64,000 nt of DNA from Phocoena phocoena. Taxonomy: Eukaryota; Chordata; Mammalia; Artiodactyla; Phocoenidae. The notes under the pieces are model-generated. The model was not told the DNA's origin. It ran no database searches and was given only the letters and a program-made list of their open reading frames with translations. Each line of letters opens with the position of its first letter. Position 1 is the first letter of the stretch. Shown here one piece after another: positions 52,860 through 62,834 of this stretch. Location: contig NC_089231.1 in the NCBI RefSeq assembly GCF_963924675.1, positions 72,043,191-72,107,190 of the forward strand, written 5' to 3'. Made by a program: the position numbers and the translations under genes.

Positions 52860-52955
52860 AATGAGAACTCCATTTCAGCCTTGGGCTGTGTGGCCTTGGG
52901 CTGTGTGGCCTTGGGCAAGTCATTTATCCTCTCTGGTTCCTTCAGTGCTCGTGAG
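52860..52955 (+). mobile_element. MIR fragment with a 15-bp internal tandem repeat
   Basis: CTTGGGCTGTGTGGC repeats two and a half times at 52,877-52,918 within the MIR 'CTGTGTGACCTTGGGCAAG' segment, followed by CAAGTCATTTATCCTCTCTG. Confidence 0.75.
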
Positions 52956-53335
52956 ATTAAATTACGGATGTGATTAAGTTGTGAATCTGGAGATGGGAAG
53001 ATTATTCTGGATTATCTAGGTGGGCCCAGTATAATCCAAGGGGCCTCAGAAGAGGAAGGCAGGAGATAAAAGGGAGGAGAAGGCAGTAGGGGGATGAAGG
53101 AAGCAGAGATCTGAGATCACAAGCCAAGGAATGCAGGCAGCCTGTGTGCTGGAAAAGACAAGGAATGGATTCTACCCTAGGGCCTCCAGGAGGAGCCAGC
53201 CCTGCCAACATCCTGATTCTAACCCCTTAATACACATTTTGAACTTCTGACCTCCCGAACGGTGGGAGAATATGTACTGTTTTAAGCCCCTAAATTTGTG
53301 GTAATTTGTAAAGCGGCAGTAGGAAATGAATATAA
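52956..53335 (+). mobile_element. MaLR-like LTR (sense, diverged)
   Basis: GATTAAATTACGGATGTGAT, GGATTATCTAGGTGGGCCCA, ATCACAAGCCAAGGAATGCA, TCCAGGAGGAGCCAGCCCTG, GAACTTCTGACCTCC and TTTTAAGCCCCTAAATTTGT. Confidence 0.75.
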
Positions 53336-53369
53336 GGGCTGTTCCAGAGAAGACCAGAACACTGCCCTT

Positions 53370-53585
53370 GGTGGCAGGCAGATCTGGGCTTGAGTCCCTG
53401 CTCCACTTGCTAGCTGTGTGGCCTTGTGCAATTCCTAACCTCTCTGAATCTCAGCTTTCTACTCAGCACATGAGAGTAATAAAGAACCAACCTCAGACTG
53501 TAGGGAAAATGAAATCAGTTGGTACACACCACATGCTTAGAACAGAGTCTGGCACACAGCACTCAATAAATGTTGGATTTTCCCC
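53370..53585 (+). mobile_element. MIR (sense)
   Basis: CTAGCTGTGTGGCCTTGTGC, AACCTCTCTGAATCTCAGCT, TAGAACAGAGTCTGGCACAC and CACTCAATAAATGTTGG. Confidence 0.8.
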
Positions 53586-53609
53586 CTTCTGTTGGGCCTT
53601 AAGAGGCCT

Positions 53610-54085
53610 ACATTCCCAAATACAGGCCCTCTAATCTCCCCGGGATGCTGCTAGAGCCACCTTCCTGATGCTCCATTTCATTCAGTGTCCCTCCACTGCT
53701 CAACAACATTCCATGGCTCCCCAGTACAATGTCTTTAATCTGGTTGATCAAAATCCCCCATAACTGGGCTCCTGCCAGCCTCATCTCCCAGGAAGGAGAA
53801 AACAAAGGGATGGCAAAGCTGAAAAGAGTTTGAGGAGACAAACCTTCAGATGTCAATTGAAACGTCACTTTCTCCAGACCCCCTGAGACAGGTTGGCACC
53901 CCTGTTGTCCATTCTTGTAGCATCCTGACCTCCACAGCAGTACCAACCTCAGTCATAATGTGGTGATCATTTGTGCTGGGAATATACCACCCATCTCCCC
54001 CTCCACAGGTAAACTCCATGGGGGCAGAGACTGGTGCTAGGCATGTAGTCCCTTCTCGATAAGGATTTGTTAAATGAATGAAGAG
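53610..54085 (+). mobile_element. L2 (sense)
   Basis: TTCATTCAGTGTCCCTCCAC, TCAATTGAAACGTCACTTTC, TCCAGACCCCCTGAGAC, AACTCCATGGGGGCAGAGAC and GATTTGTTAAATGAATGAAG. Confidence 0.75.
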
Positions 54086-54825
54086 ATGGATGACCAGTCA
54101 GCAACCTCCCAGGCCAGCTGGGCTGAGGACCCAGAGTTTTTCCTGACAGCCAAGTCCTGGTTCTTAACCACTGAGAGGGCTGCAGAGTTATCGAGATAGG
54201 AGAGTTGAGCACTGGGCCAAGTATCACTGGACACTTGTCACACCCTCAGCCAAAAACTGTATTGCAAACTTGATTTGGGTTCAAGTAACAGCAAGGGTTA
54301 ATTCTTCTTGGGTGAAGGCGGGTCCCTCGAGCTGTCGGAGATTGTCTGAGGTGAGATGTTGAATTGGAGGGGGGTTGAAAAGGAAGAAGAGATGGGAGGA
54401 TGCCAGCAGCCCAGGTTTCTGTCCACTCAGCAAGCATCCAGGCCCTGGGCTTTCATCCAAGCTGGGAAGTGTTAACAGCGCTAATTGGAGCCTGGGTGGG
54501 ATAAGGAATGAGGAAGCCTCAACTCTGAGACCAGGGGAGAGGACTGTCCTGGTGAGGGGTCGATAAGGCCCACCGCTCCCCTGTGAGCCATGGAGACCCC
54601 ACCCGCCCAGCTCCTCCTGCTGGAAGAGACAGTTTGCCTCTGGCAGTGGAGCGGGGGAGACCACCCCGGATGCCTGGGGGCGCTGGGAGAGCCGGCAAGG
54701 TTGTTCCGGCCCATTTCTCCAGGATGGGGATGGGAGAAGCTTGGAGCCCCCTTGCCTAAAGTTCCCCAGCTCTCAGGTGGTGCCTGACAGCATGTAGCTT
54801 GATTCTGGGAAAGCTTCCATTTTCC
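54086..54825. other. Unique DNA
   Basis: Nothing recognised. Confidence 0.4.
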
Positions 54826-54920
54826 AGGGGGTAGAACAGAGGCCCAGAGGGGGTTAGCAGCTGCTCAGAGCCACACAGCAAGTCCTGAGCAGGCAAGCTT
54901 CCCAGTTCCCAGAGAACCCT
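54826..54920 (-). mobile_element. MIR fragment (antisense)
   Basis: CCATTTTCCAGGGGGTAGAA, CAGAGGCCCAGAGGGGGTTA and AGAGCCACACAGCAAGTCCT. Confidence 0.6.
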
Positions 54921-54984
54921 CTCACCTCTGCTACACATGGCGTGCGCACACACACACATACACACACACAGGTTTTCTATTACC

Positions 54985-55405
54985 TTGCCCCTGCCCATCT
55001 CCCCAGCCACATGGCCCACCTCTTCCCCTCCTTCAACTCTGACCCCATCGTGCAGTTTCAAATCCTGGCACCTTTGCCTGAGCTGCCCCTTCTGCCAGTA
55101 ATGCTCTCTCTCACCGCCCTGTGCCCAGCCACCTGGTGACCTGGTCATCTTTCAAAACCTAGCTCAATTGTCCCTTCCTTCAGTCAGCCTTCCAGGATTG
55201 TCCCTTCTCTTCCCACCTACCTGGGAAAGTTAATTACTCCTTCTGCCAGGTGGGTCTGTACTTGGCCAACACATCCATCCTTTCTCAAATCACACTGCTT
55301 TTTCATTCTGCCATGTGCACACCAGTCTCAGCCTTTGGACTTCTGTCGCTCCAGTTCCTGACACTAGACCTGACCCTTACTGGAAATGTTTGATGGATTG
55401 AGGTA
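54985..55405 (+). mobile_element. L2 (sense)
   Basis: TGGCACCTTTGCCTGAGCTG, CTCAATTGTCCCTTCCTTCA, GTCAGCCTTCCAGGATTGTC and ACTGGAAATGTTTGATGGAT. A (CA)n run lies just before it at 54,947-54,970. Confidence 0.65.
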
Positions 55406-55518
55406 GCCCCCATCCCTGCCCGTCCCTCCCCAAGGCCAGCTGTTATGTGAGCTACTAGAAACGGATCAGATACACCAAAGCCACGGCGTATTAGGCCAGT
55501 TCAGGAACACAGCCTTTT

Positions 55519-55563
55519 ATTTATTTATTTTTAAATTGAAGTATAGTTGATGTACAGTGTTGT
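55519..55563 (-). mobile_element. 45-bp L1 insertion with 16-bp target duplication
   Basis: The inserted bases are an ATTT-rich tail and AAATTGAAGTATAGTTGATG, the extreme 3' end of the local L1 family. The target AGGAACACAGCCTTTT is exact on both sides (55,503 and 55,564). Confidence 0.9.
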
Positions 55564-55579
55564 AGGAACACAGCCTTTT

Positions 55580-55800
55580 GAGGTCAGAAAGATCTGGGTT
55601 TGAATCCCATCTCTGCTACTTCCTTGCTGTGTGACCTTGGGTAAGGCACTTGCCCTCTCTGGGCTTCCCGTGTCCTTTCTGTAAAATGGAGAATATAATC
55701 TCCACCTCATAGGGCTGGTTGGGAGAATTCTCCGAGATGATACATGTCGTATATGTGGCATGGGGCTCAGAGCAAGTGCTTAATACATAGTGTTGCCATA
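55580..55800 (+). mobile_element. MIR (sense)
   Basis: TGGGTTTGAATCCCATCTCT, GCTGTGTGACCTTGGGTAAG, CTGTAAAATGGAGAATATAA, CACCTCATAGGGCTGGTTGG and GTGCTTAATACATAGTGTTG. Confidence 0.9.
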
Positions 55801-55887
55801 ACTCTGGGAGTTATTTCTGGAAGCCCATGTCCCCCCATCCTCCCTCCTTGCTCTGGCCTTGCATCATTCACCAAAGACCCTGTTCTT

Positions 55888-56226
55888 TTTTTTTTTTTTT
55901 TTTTTAAAGGAACATTTATTTATTTTCTCTGCTGCGTTGGGTCTTCGTTGCTGCCCGGGTTTTCTCTAGTTGCGGCGAGCAGGGGCTACTCTTCATTGCA
56001 GTGTGTGGGCTTCTCATTGTGGTGGCTTCTCGTTGCGGAGCACGGGCTCTAGGTGCGTGGGCTTCAGTAGTTGTGGCTCACGGGCTCTAGAGCGCAGGCT
56101 CAGTGGCCATGGCTCACGGGCTTAGTTGCTTCGCGGCATGTGGGATCTTCCCAGATCAGGGCTTGAACCCGTGTCCCCTGCATTGGCAGGCGGATTCTTA
56201 ACCACTGCGCCACCAGGGAAGTCCCT
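55888..56226 (-). mobile_element. CHR-type SINE (long form, antisense)
   Basis: About 340 bases, longer than the five short copies because of an extra CGTTGGGTCTTCGTTGCTGC to CGGGCTCTAGGTGCGTGGGC section at the 3' side. The tRNA-like end ACTGCGCCACCAGGGAAGTC is at the right. More substitutions than in the short copies suggest greater age; the target duplication is not clear. Confidence 0.92.
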
Positions 56227-56249
56227 CTTTCTGTGTTCTTAACAGGGAA

Positions 56250-56455
56250 GAAGTAAAGCCACACTGGGTCTGCCACTGCCTGGCTGTGTGATCTTGAGGA
56301 AGTGACTTCACCTCTCTGAGCCTCAGGTTCCTCCTCTGTTACATAGGGATGGTAACAGTGCCTGTCTGGCAGGGTATCCTGAGATTCAAAGGAGTTAGTG
56401 CTTGTAAAGGACCTAGATTAGCACCTGGCACCTACTGAGCACTGGCTGGTAAAGA
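56250..56455 (+). mobile_element. MIR (sense)
   Basis: CTGGCTGTGTGATCTTGAGG, CACCTCTCTGAGCCTCAGGT, TCCTCCTCTGTTACATAGGG, TCCTGAGATTCAAAGGAGTT and TAGCACCTGGCACCTACTGA. Confidence 0.85.
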
Positions 56456-56466
56456 CTCAAACTCAC

Positions 56467-56530
56467 CATCGCCTTCCGGCACTTCCACGTGTTTCTCCTC
56501 CCATTGCCCACCTCCTCCTCCTGCCTCACC
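56467..56530 (-). other. Candidate upstream exon end (CMKLR1 alternative start)
   Basis: On the minus strand a CACGTG E-box and an ETS-type GCCGGAAGG lead into GCG ATG followed at once by the donor GTGAGT (ATG at 56,469-56,467). Joined to the acceptor at 10,835 this ATG would read Met-Arg-Met-Glu-Asp in frame, as in human CMKLR1 isoform A. It was the only ATG/GTGAGT junction I found upstream on this strand. The left limit of the exon and its use are unknown. Confidence 0.25.
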
Positions 56531-56534
56531 CACA

Positions 56535-56900
56535 ATCTACAGCCAATGACTTGGCCTCTTTTCCCTTCACTGTTAGGAAAACCCAAGGCCTCCGAGATGG
56601 CTAGACAAGATCCTTCATGTCCTTAGACCTGCCTCCGTCTTCAAGCACTTCCACGGCCACTGATATCTGGCTTTTTCTTTAGAGAACCCTCTTCTTCCAG
56701 AAGAATCTGGATCCCCAAAATATAAGGCACATGAAAATGGACATGCTTGACTAGAGGGGTCAGGGGACAGGGAGCCACACCCCTCAGTTCCCTGGTTGTC
56801 CCCAGGCTCCATCTGAGCACAGCCCCAAACTTCCATTTCATCCATTGACCCTGCCCCCTCCCACCTTGGGTGGGCGGACTTCATTTTTCATCTTGATATA
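56535..56900. other. Unique DNA
   Basis: Sense L2 traces are possible near 56,660-56,720 (TAGAGAACCCTCTTCTTCCA); no exon seen. Confidence 0.35.
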
Positions 56901-56904
56901 ATGT

Positions 56905-57520
56905 TTCATTTTTCAAATTGAAGTATAGTTGATTTAGAATGTGTTAGTTTCAGGTATATAGCAAAGTGATTCAGTTACACATATATATATTCTTTTTCAG
57001 ATTCTTTTCCATGATAGGTTATTACAAGATATTGAATATAGTTCCCTGTGCTATACAGTAGGTCCTTGTTATTTATCTATTTTATATATAGTTGTTTGTT
57101 CCTGTTAATCCCAAACTCCTAATTTATCCCTACCTGCCCTTTCCCCCTTGGTAACCATACATTTGTTTTCTATGTCTATGAATCTATTTCTGTTTTATAA
57201 ATAAGTTTATTTGTATCATTTTTTTAGATGCCATGTATAACTGATATGGTATGATATTTGTCTTTCTCTGTTGACTTACTTCACTTAGTATGATAATCTC
57301 TAGGTCCATCCATGTTGCTGCAAAGGGCATTATTTCATTCTTTTTTATGGCTGAGTAATATTCCATTGTGTGTACCACATCTTCTTTATGCATTCATCTA
57401 TCAATGGACACTCAGGTTGCTTCCATGTCTTGGCTACTGTACGTAGTGCTGCAGTGAACAATGGGGGCGCATGTGTCTTTTCAGACTAGAGTTTGTGTCT
57501 TTTCCAGATATGTGCCATCA
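56905..57520 (-). mobile_element. 5'-truncated L1 3' end (antisense)
   Basis: TTTTTCAAATTGAAGTATAG and ATTGAATATAGTTCCCTGTG begin it. On the minus strand a frame (57,393-57,184) still reads the L1 ORF2 C-terminal motif HTMEYYSAIKKNEIMPFAA, then LEIIILSEVSQ. Same L1 group as 51,525-52,106 but with small indels. L1 ORF2 encodes the retrotransposon endonuclease/reverse transcriptase; only its tail is here. Confidence 0.92.
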
Positions 57521-57629
57521 TTCTGATATCCTTTTAAACGTGCAGAAAAGTAGCAACAGTAGTGCAAGGAATTCCCTTATACCTTCACCCAGATTCCCCA
57601 ATTATTTATATTTTTCCCCATTTGCTTTA

Positions 57630-57638
57630 CCTTTCTCT

Positions 57639-57692
<54 letters not shown>
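57630..57692 (+). repeat. (CT)n microsatellite
   Basis: About 22 CT units from 57,648 after a TCCCTCCCTC lead-in. Confidence 0.96.
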
Positions 57693-57693
<1 letters not shown>

Positions 57694-58895
57694 CATCTTT
57701 TCGTGAACCACTCCCATTTTGCTTATGGGAAAACTGAGACCCAAGGAGTTGCTTCTGGCCCCTACCTCCATGGTCCCACATTAGAGGCCCAGAACCTTGA
57801 GATCTACAAACCTGTCAAGGGCCTACAGAGATATTTGAAACCTGAACTCACAAGCACATCGACCCCAGAACACCAAAAGGCAACTGCAAACTCAAAATTA
57901 TAAATGTCTGATTAAATGTCTACAACACGTTAGTGAGTCACCTGCTATCCAACGGCACTTGTGTTTAGAAATAGAAAAGCACAAATCACAAAGGACACGA
58001 AAAATAATTTATTCTTCATAAACCCCATATATGTGAATTACTTTAACACCTTTTCAGATACTTTTAGCAAAAATGCATATGTGTAATGGGATCCGTAGCG
58101 ACATTTTGAGGTTTGCCATGGTATGGGGTGCGGTCCCTATAACGTCAGAGGTCCCGGGACCTTCAGAGGCCTTAAAACAAGCTCTCTTGGTCCATAGTCC
58201 CTTGAGTCCCACTCAAATTGGGCATAAGATGAAGATTTTTCCATGTATTTTTACAAAGAGGCTGTGTGTACCTTTTTATGTGGGTCATAAAAAAAATTTT
58301 TTTTAATTTAAAAACATGGAGAAACACGAGAAATTTGTCATAGCAACGGGGCTGCCTCTCCTATTTTTAAAAAGTGAGCTCTTCCCTCCTCCTCTTAGTA
58401 CAGAAAGTTTATTTTCCTGCTGGGGCCTCTGACTCAGAGGCAAGCCCAGAACTCAGTCTGCTGCCTCTGAGGGAGGGCTGGGGGTCCTGCTGACCCTCAG
58501 GAGCCCCAGCCTCAGGTTCCCTTCAACTGGCATGTCCTCCAGGCGCCCAGATGCCCCTGACATTCCTGGCCAGCACCCGGGCTTCCCTCCCTGTGTTCAT
58601 CCACTACTCCCACCTAGGAATGCATCTTCAGAACAGCCCACCTTGTAGGAGCGCAGCTGGACGACTTGAGCTGGTTCTGTAAATATCAAAATACTTCCTG
58701 GCCAGTTGGGAAACCCCGGCTACACAGGACCCTCTCCTAGGACCACCCTCTGATCCAAGAACTAAAGGGGTAACAGCAGGCAAGCGGCGGGCCCAGAATC
58801 TTGACTCAGGGCTGCCTTCTAATTGGTCAGAGCCCACGTCCTCTCAGATGAGAGAGCAGATAACTCCATAGCCTAAGGACTTTGAGACAGCAACT
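57693..58895. other. Unique DNA
   Basis: A T/A-rich pocket at 58,285-58,320. No exon or named repeat seen. Confidence 0.4.
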
Positions 58896-58899
58896 GAAG

Positions 58900-59130
58900 G
58901 AGGTTGAGAGCACAGTGTGAGTTTGAATCCTGGCCTACCACTGATGAGCTGTGTGACCTAAGGCAAGTGGCTTAACCTCTCTGTGCCTCAGTTCCCTCTC
59001 ATGGGTAATAATAGTGACAGTGAGTTGTGGTGGGGATGACTTATGTTAACCCAAATAAGGTACTTAGCATAGCACCTGGCACATAGCAGACTCTGAATAA
59101 ATGTTTATTATTATTACCATCAACATCATC
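58900..59130 (+). mobile_element. MIR (sense)
   Basis: GAGTTTGAATCCTGGCCTAC, GAGCTGTGTGACCTAAGGCA, AGTGGCTTAACCTCTCTGTG, CATAGCACCTGGCACATAGC and ATAAATGTTTATTATTATTA. Confidence 0.93.
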
Positions 59131-59189
59131 ATCTCCTACCTCCTATCCTTCATATCCTTTTGTGACCATCTCTTAGGAACAAAGCAATA

Positions 59190-59330
59190 AAATCAGAATC
59201 TAGCTCCATCAGTTACCAGCCGAGTGACCTTGGGCAACTTGCGACACTAATTTCTCATCTGTAAACTAGGCATAATAATAGCCCATAATATATTATATTA
59301 TTATAATATAATAAGACATACTCATATCTT
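59190..59330 (+). mobile_element. MIR fragment (sense) with AT-rich tail
   Basis: CGAGTGACCTTGGGCAACTT and TTTCTCATCTGTAAACTAGG, then ATAATATATTATATTATTAT. Confidence 0.7.
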
Positions 59331-59369
59331 GGCTTATGAAGAGTGTTCCTAAACACTGGCTTTTATTAT

Positions 59370-59640
59370 TATCAGGGGTCAGAAAACTATTACCCATAAG
59401 CCAAATATGTAAATAAACATATTTTGTTTTTGTTTATTTACAAAAACACTGCCTGTTTTGTAAATAAACATTTAATGGAACACAGCTACACCCATTCATT
59501 TATGGATCATCTCTGGCTGCTTCGATGCTATAACCACAGGGCTGAGCAGTTGCAGCGAGAGACCGAATGGCTCACAAAGCCTGCAGTATTTACTGTCTTG
59601 CCCTTTGAGAGAAAGTTTGCCTGATTTGGATCATTCATAC
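59370..59640 (+). mobile_element. hAT-class DNA transposon relic
   Basis: CAGGGGTCAGAAAACTATTA, CATTTAATGGAACACAGCTA, CACCCATTCATTTATGGATC, GAGCAGTTGCAGCGAGAGAC and TTTGAGAGAAAGTTTGCCTG match a common mammalian non-autonomous hAT-like element; exact family uncertain. TTTTGTAAATAAACAT-like sequence is duplicated near 59,410 and 59,455. Confidence 0.6.
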
Positions 59641-61303
59641 CTTCTTTAACAGCAGTAATTACAGTACATATACATTTTGTCTCCCTCAGTGGACGATACA
59701 TGTTAAGATTTGCGTTCCAGGGATCACAGAGCAACCCACAGTTGGGTTCCAGTGGTCCAAAAACCTCATCAAGTTATTCGCAGTAGTAACATATGGAGAG
59801 AGGGTCCCATAGCTTTCATTGGCTACTCAAAGCCTGTGACCCATGAGGACACAATCACAGGATCGTGAGCATGGGAGGAGCTGGCCCGGGTCTAAATCAA
59901 CACCCTCCTCTATTTTCCCAGGTTTGCCTGTTCTCAGACCTGCTCCAGGGCACCAAGACATCGAGGCTTCATTACTAAGGTTTCTCTCTGTGCTGCTTTA
60001 TTGCCTGTTCGGAAGCAACTGGCTGCCCCCTGGTTCAGAACCCTTCGTGTTCCTTTCGTGTGATGTTGGGGTGAAAGAAAGGGCGGCCCAGGAGCTCATT
60101 TGGAATTTGACAGAGGAAGCCTGTGAATTATTTACCCCAGAAAGATGTCTTCCTATGTCTGACTGGATTCGCTCCTTTGGACGCAAACGGGAGAACCCGC
60201 CATTCCTCATTGGTTTCACGGGATTTTGGTGACGTGGTGTGGAAAACCGCACACAAAGTAACTTGTGGACCTCCCAGATCTGGAGGATCTTGGTGGCCAC
60301 GCTCCTTGGCTTTGTTTCATGCCCACAGATGTAACACATTGGATTTGGTTTCCACTGTTTGAGGCGTGTTGGTTCCCAAAACCCTAACTGGGCTCTAAAA
60401 CACCAGGCTGGACTCAGCAACCCGCAGCCCCTGCCTTGACTGGAGGTCATCATACCTGATGCACCCTGACACCACCGCCACCTGCATGTCCCCTCTTCAG
60501 CTCTGTCACCCTTGTTTCTTCCTGACATGCTGTCAGTGAGAGCCAGAGGACAAACAGCCTGCTGAGATTCAGCAAATGTCCCCAGGGTAGCCCAGGTCAA
60601 GTAAGGACAGAAGTTCCTCCCCCAGACTGCAGGCTGCATGAGGGCCAGGACCATGTCTGTCAACCTTTCTGCTAAAGCTGGAGCATCTCAAACGACCCCA
60701 GCAGAGAACCTAGGAACCGATGTTCAGACGGCAAAGTCTACAAATCCTGCAGTATGAGGAAGGAAATCCTTGATCCGGAGTCAAGCTTCAGGGTGTTACA
60801 TAATTATAATAACACAAATATGACACGGCATCTTCTTTTTCTCACTTACTGGAATATAACAATGACTCTGAACTTGGGATCCATGGGCCCCCTAGGAAAT
60901 CCATTGGTGGTCTCTCAGGTGGACATAAACACATAAAATCACGTGTGTGGGGGCACAGATTTTTCTGGAGGGGTGTGCTTGTCCAGCATTTTCATCAGAT
61001 TTTCAAAAGAGTTCCAAATATGTAAATAAACATTTTGAACCTGAAATGGTTGTAAACATGAGATCATAAATCTGATGCATAGCTCCGTCCCTACTGTCTC
61101 GTACTGTAGCCAGTGCATGATAGGTGCTCAAGACATGTTTGCTGAAAGAATCAGTCACTGAATGACCGTTTCAAACCACGGGTTACCAAACTGATAATCA
61201 GATTTTTCCAATTTTCCAATCTGGAATTTGGGAATCGCTTGAGCGGATTCTTTTTCTGTCCCAGGAAGGGAGAGGTACATGAATGATGCAAAGAATGAGC
61301 CTC
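59641..61303. other. Unique DNA
   Basis: No exon is supported, although long open stretches occur on both strands near 59,840-60,660. GTAAATAAACATTTTG at 61,022 echoes the hAT relic. Antisense/sense L2 terminus at 61,095-61,150 (GATAGGTGCTCAAGACATGT). Confidence 0.4.
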
Positions 61304-62215
61304 GAGTGACATTAAAGGGTGCCCACCGCCGGCCAGCAAGGTGTTCTCATCGAGTGACATTAAAGGGTGCCCACCGCCGGCCAGCAAGGTGTTCTCATCG
61401 AGTGACATTAAAGGGTGCCCACCGCCGGCCAGCAAGGTGTTCTCGTCGAGTGACATTAAAGGGTGCCCACCGCCGGCCAGCAAGGTGTTCTCGTCGAGTG
61501 ACATTAAAGGGTGCCCACCGCCGGCCAGCAAGGTGTTCTCGTCGAGTGACATTAAAGGGTGCCCACCGCCGGCCAGCAAGGTGTTCTCGTCGAGTGACAT
61601 TAAAGGGTGCCCACCGCCGGCCAGCAAGGTGTTCTCGTCGAGTGACATTAAAGGGTGCCCACCGCCGGCCAGCAAGGTGTTCTCGTCGAGTGACATTAAA
61701 GGGTGCCCACCGCCGGCCAGCAAGGTGTTCTCGTCGAGTGACATTAAAGGGTGCCCACCGCCGGCCAGCAAGGTGTTCTCGTCGAGTGACATTAAAGGGT
61801 GCCCACCGCCGGCCAGCAAGGTGTTCTCGTCGAGTGACATTAAAGGGTGCCCACCGCCGGCCAGCAAGGTGTTCTCGTCGAGTGACATTAAAGGGTGCCC
61901 ACCGCCGGCCAGCAAGGTGTTCTCGTCGAGTGACATTAAAGGGTGCCCACCGCCGGCCAGCAAGGTGTTCTCGTCGAGTGACATTAAAGGGTGCCCACCG
62001 CCGGCCAGCAAGGTGTTCTCGTCGAGTGACATTAAAGGGTGCCCACCGCCGGCCAGCAAGGTGTTCTCGTCGAGTGACATTAAAGGGTGCCCACCGCCGG
62101 CCAGCAAGGTGTTCTCGTCGAGTGACATTAAAGGGTGCCCACCGCCGGCCAGCAAGGTGTTCTCATCGAGTGACATTAAAGGGTGCCCACTGCCGGCCAG
62201 CAAAGTGTTCTCAGA
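61304..62215. repeat. 48-bp CpG-rich minisatellite, 19 copies
   Basis: GAGTGACATTAAAGGGTGCC begins each unit at a strict 48-base spacing from 61,304 to 62,168. Copies 3 to 17 (61,400-62,119) look identical, with four CpG each (ACCGCCGG and CTCGTCGAG). Copies 1, 2 and 18 have CTCATC for CTCGTC, and copy 19 has CTGCCGG for CCGCCGG plus AAAG for AAGG. Because 48 is a multiple of three, frames stay open across the array on both strands: the minus frame 62,284-61,151 (377 aa) repeats ENTLLAGGGHPLMSLD, one plus frame repeats RVTLKGAHRRPARCSR and another SSDIKGCPPPASKVFS. I treat these as by-products, not genes. Confidence 0.97.
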
Positions 62216-62534
62216 GCTGCCGTTTCCTGCTCCAAGCACTGAAGCAGTTCCCCAAGGAACTTTGCAAAGAAGATGCTTTCTCATCCCAGACGGTTGTCTG
62301 CACGCAAAAGTAATGAAACTTCATCTCTTAGAAGACAGTCCGGGATCTAATTAGCCATCTCTTCTACCTAGACTTGCCTCTGATCAACCCCACAATTTTC
62401 CCCCCAGACCAGCTAGAAAATACACATCTTAAAGTTCAGTGAATTCGGTAAAGAAGTCTTCCTTTGTAAATAATAGTACCAGAGGCTGCATTGACTAGGC
62501 ACTCGTATGCATTATAGGGATGGGTGGTGGGCAG
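62216..62534. other. Unique flank of the minisatellite
   Basis: Nothing recognised. Confidence 0.4.
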
Positions 62535-62830
62535 AGGAAGGCACACGGGACCATTACTTTTTTGGAAAGCAATCTTGTAAGAGGCGTCAAAGCATTCACA
62601 ATCTTAGGCAGAGTAGTTGCCCTTCCAGGACTTTGTCCTAAGAAGAGCATCAGAATTGTGACAAAGATTTCTTCACAGAGACATACAGCTTAACATGATC
62701 AAGAACAGCAAAGAAACTGAAAACAATGCAAGTCTTCAGCAGCAGGTGTTAAACAAATTGTAGCATACTAATATGAAACATTAAATCAAGTAAAGTCATG
62801 TCTTGAAAATACTCTTGAAACTTCATAAAA
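62535..62830 (+). mobile_element. L1/HAL1-type relic (sense)
   Basis: TTTTTTGGAAAGCAATCTTG, CAGGACTTTGTCCTAAGAAG, AACAGCAAAGAAACTGAAAA and AAACAAATTGTAGCATACTA. Confidence 0.65.
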
Positions 62831-62834
62831 ATTT

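Noticed and set aside
57184..57393. Independent small gene
   Set aside because: The peptide is the C-terminal end of L1 ORF2 in a truncated, inactive copy.
59998..60663. 221-residue minus-strand and 129-residue plus-strand frames
   Set aside because: Overlapping frames on both strands, no recognisable motif and no promoter or splice evidence.
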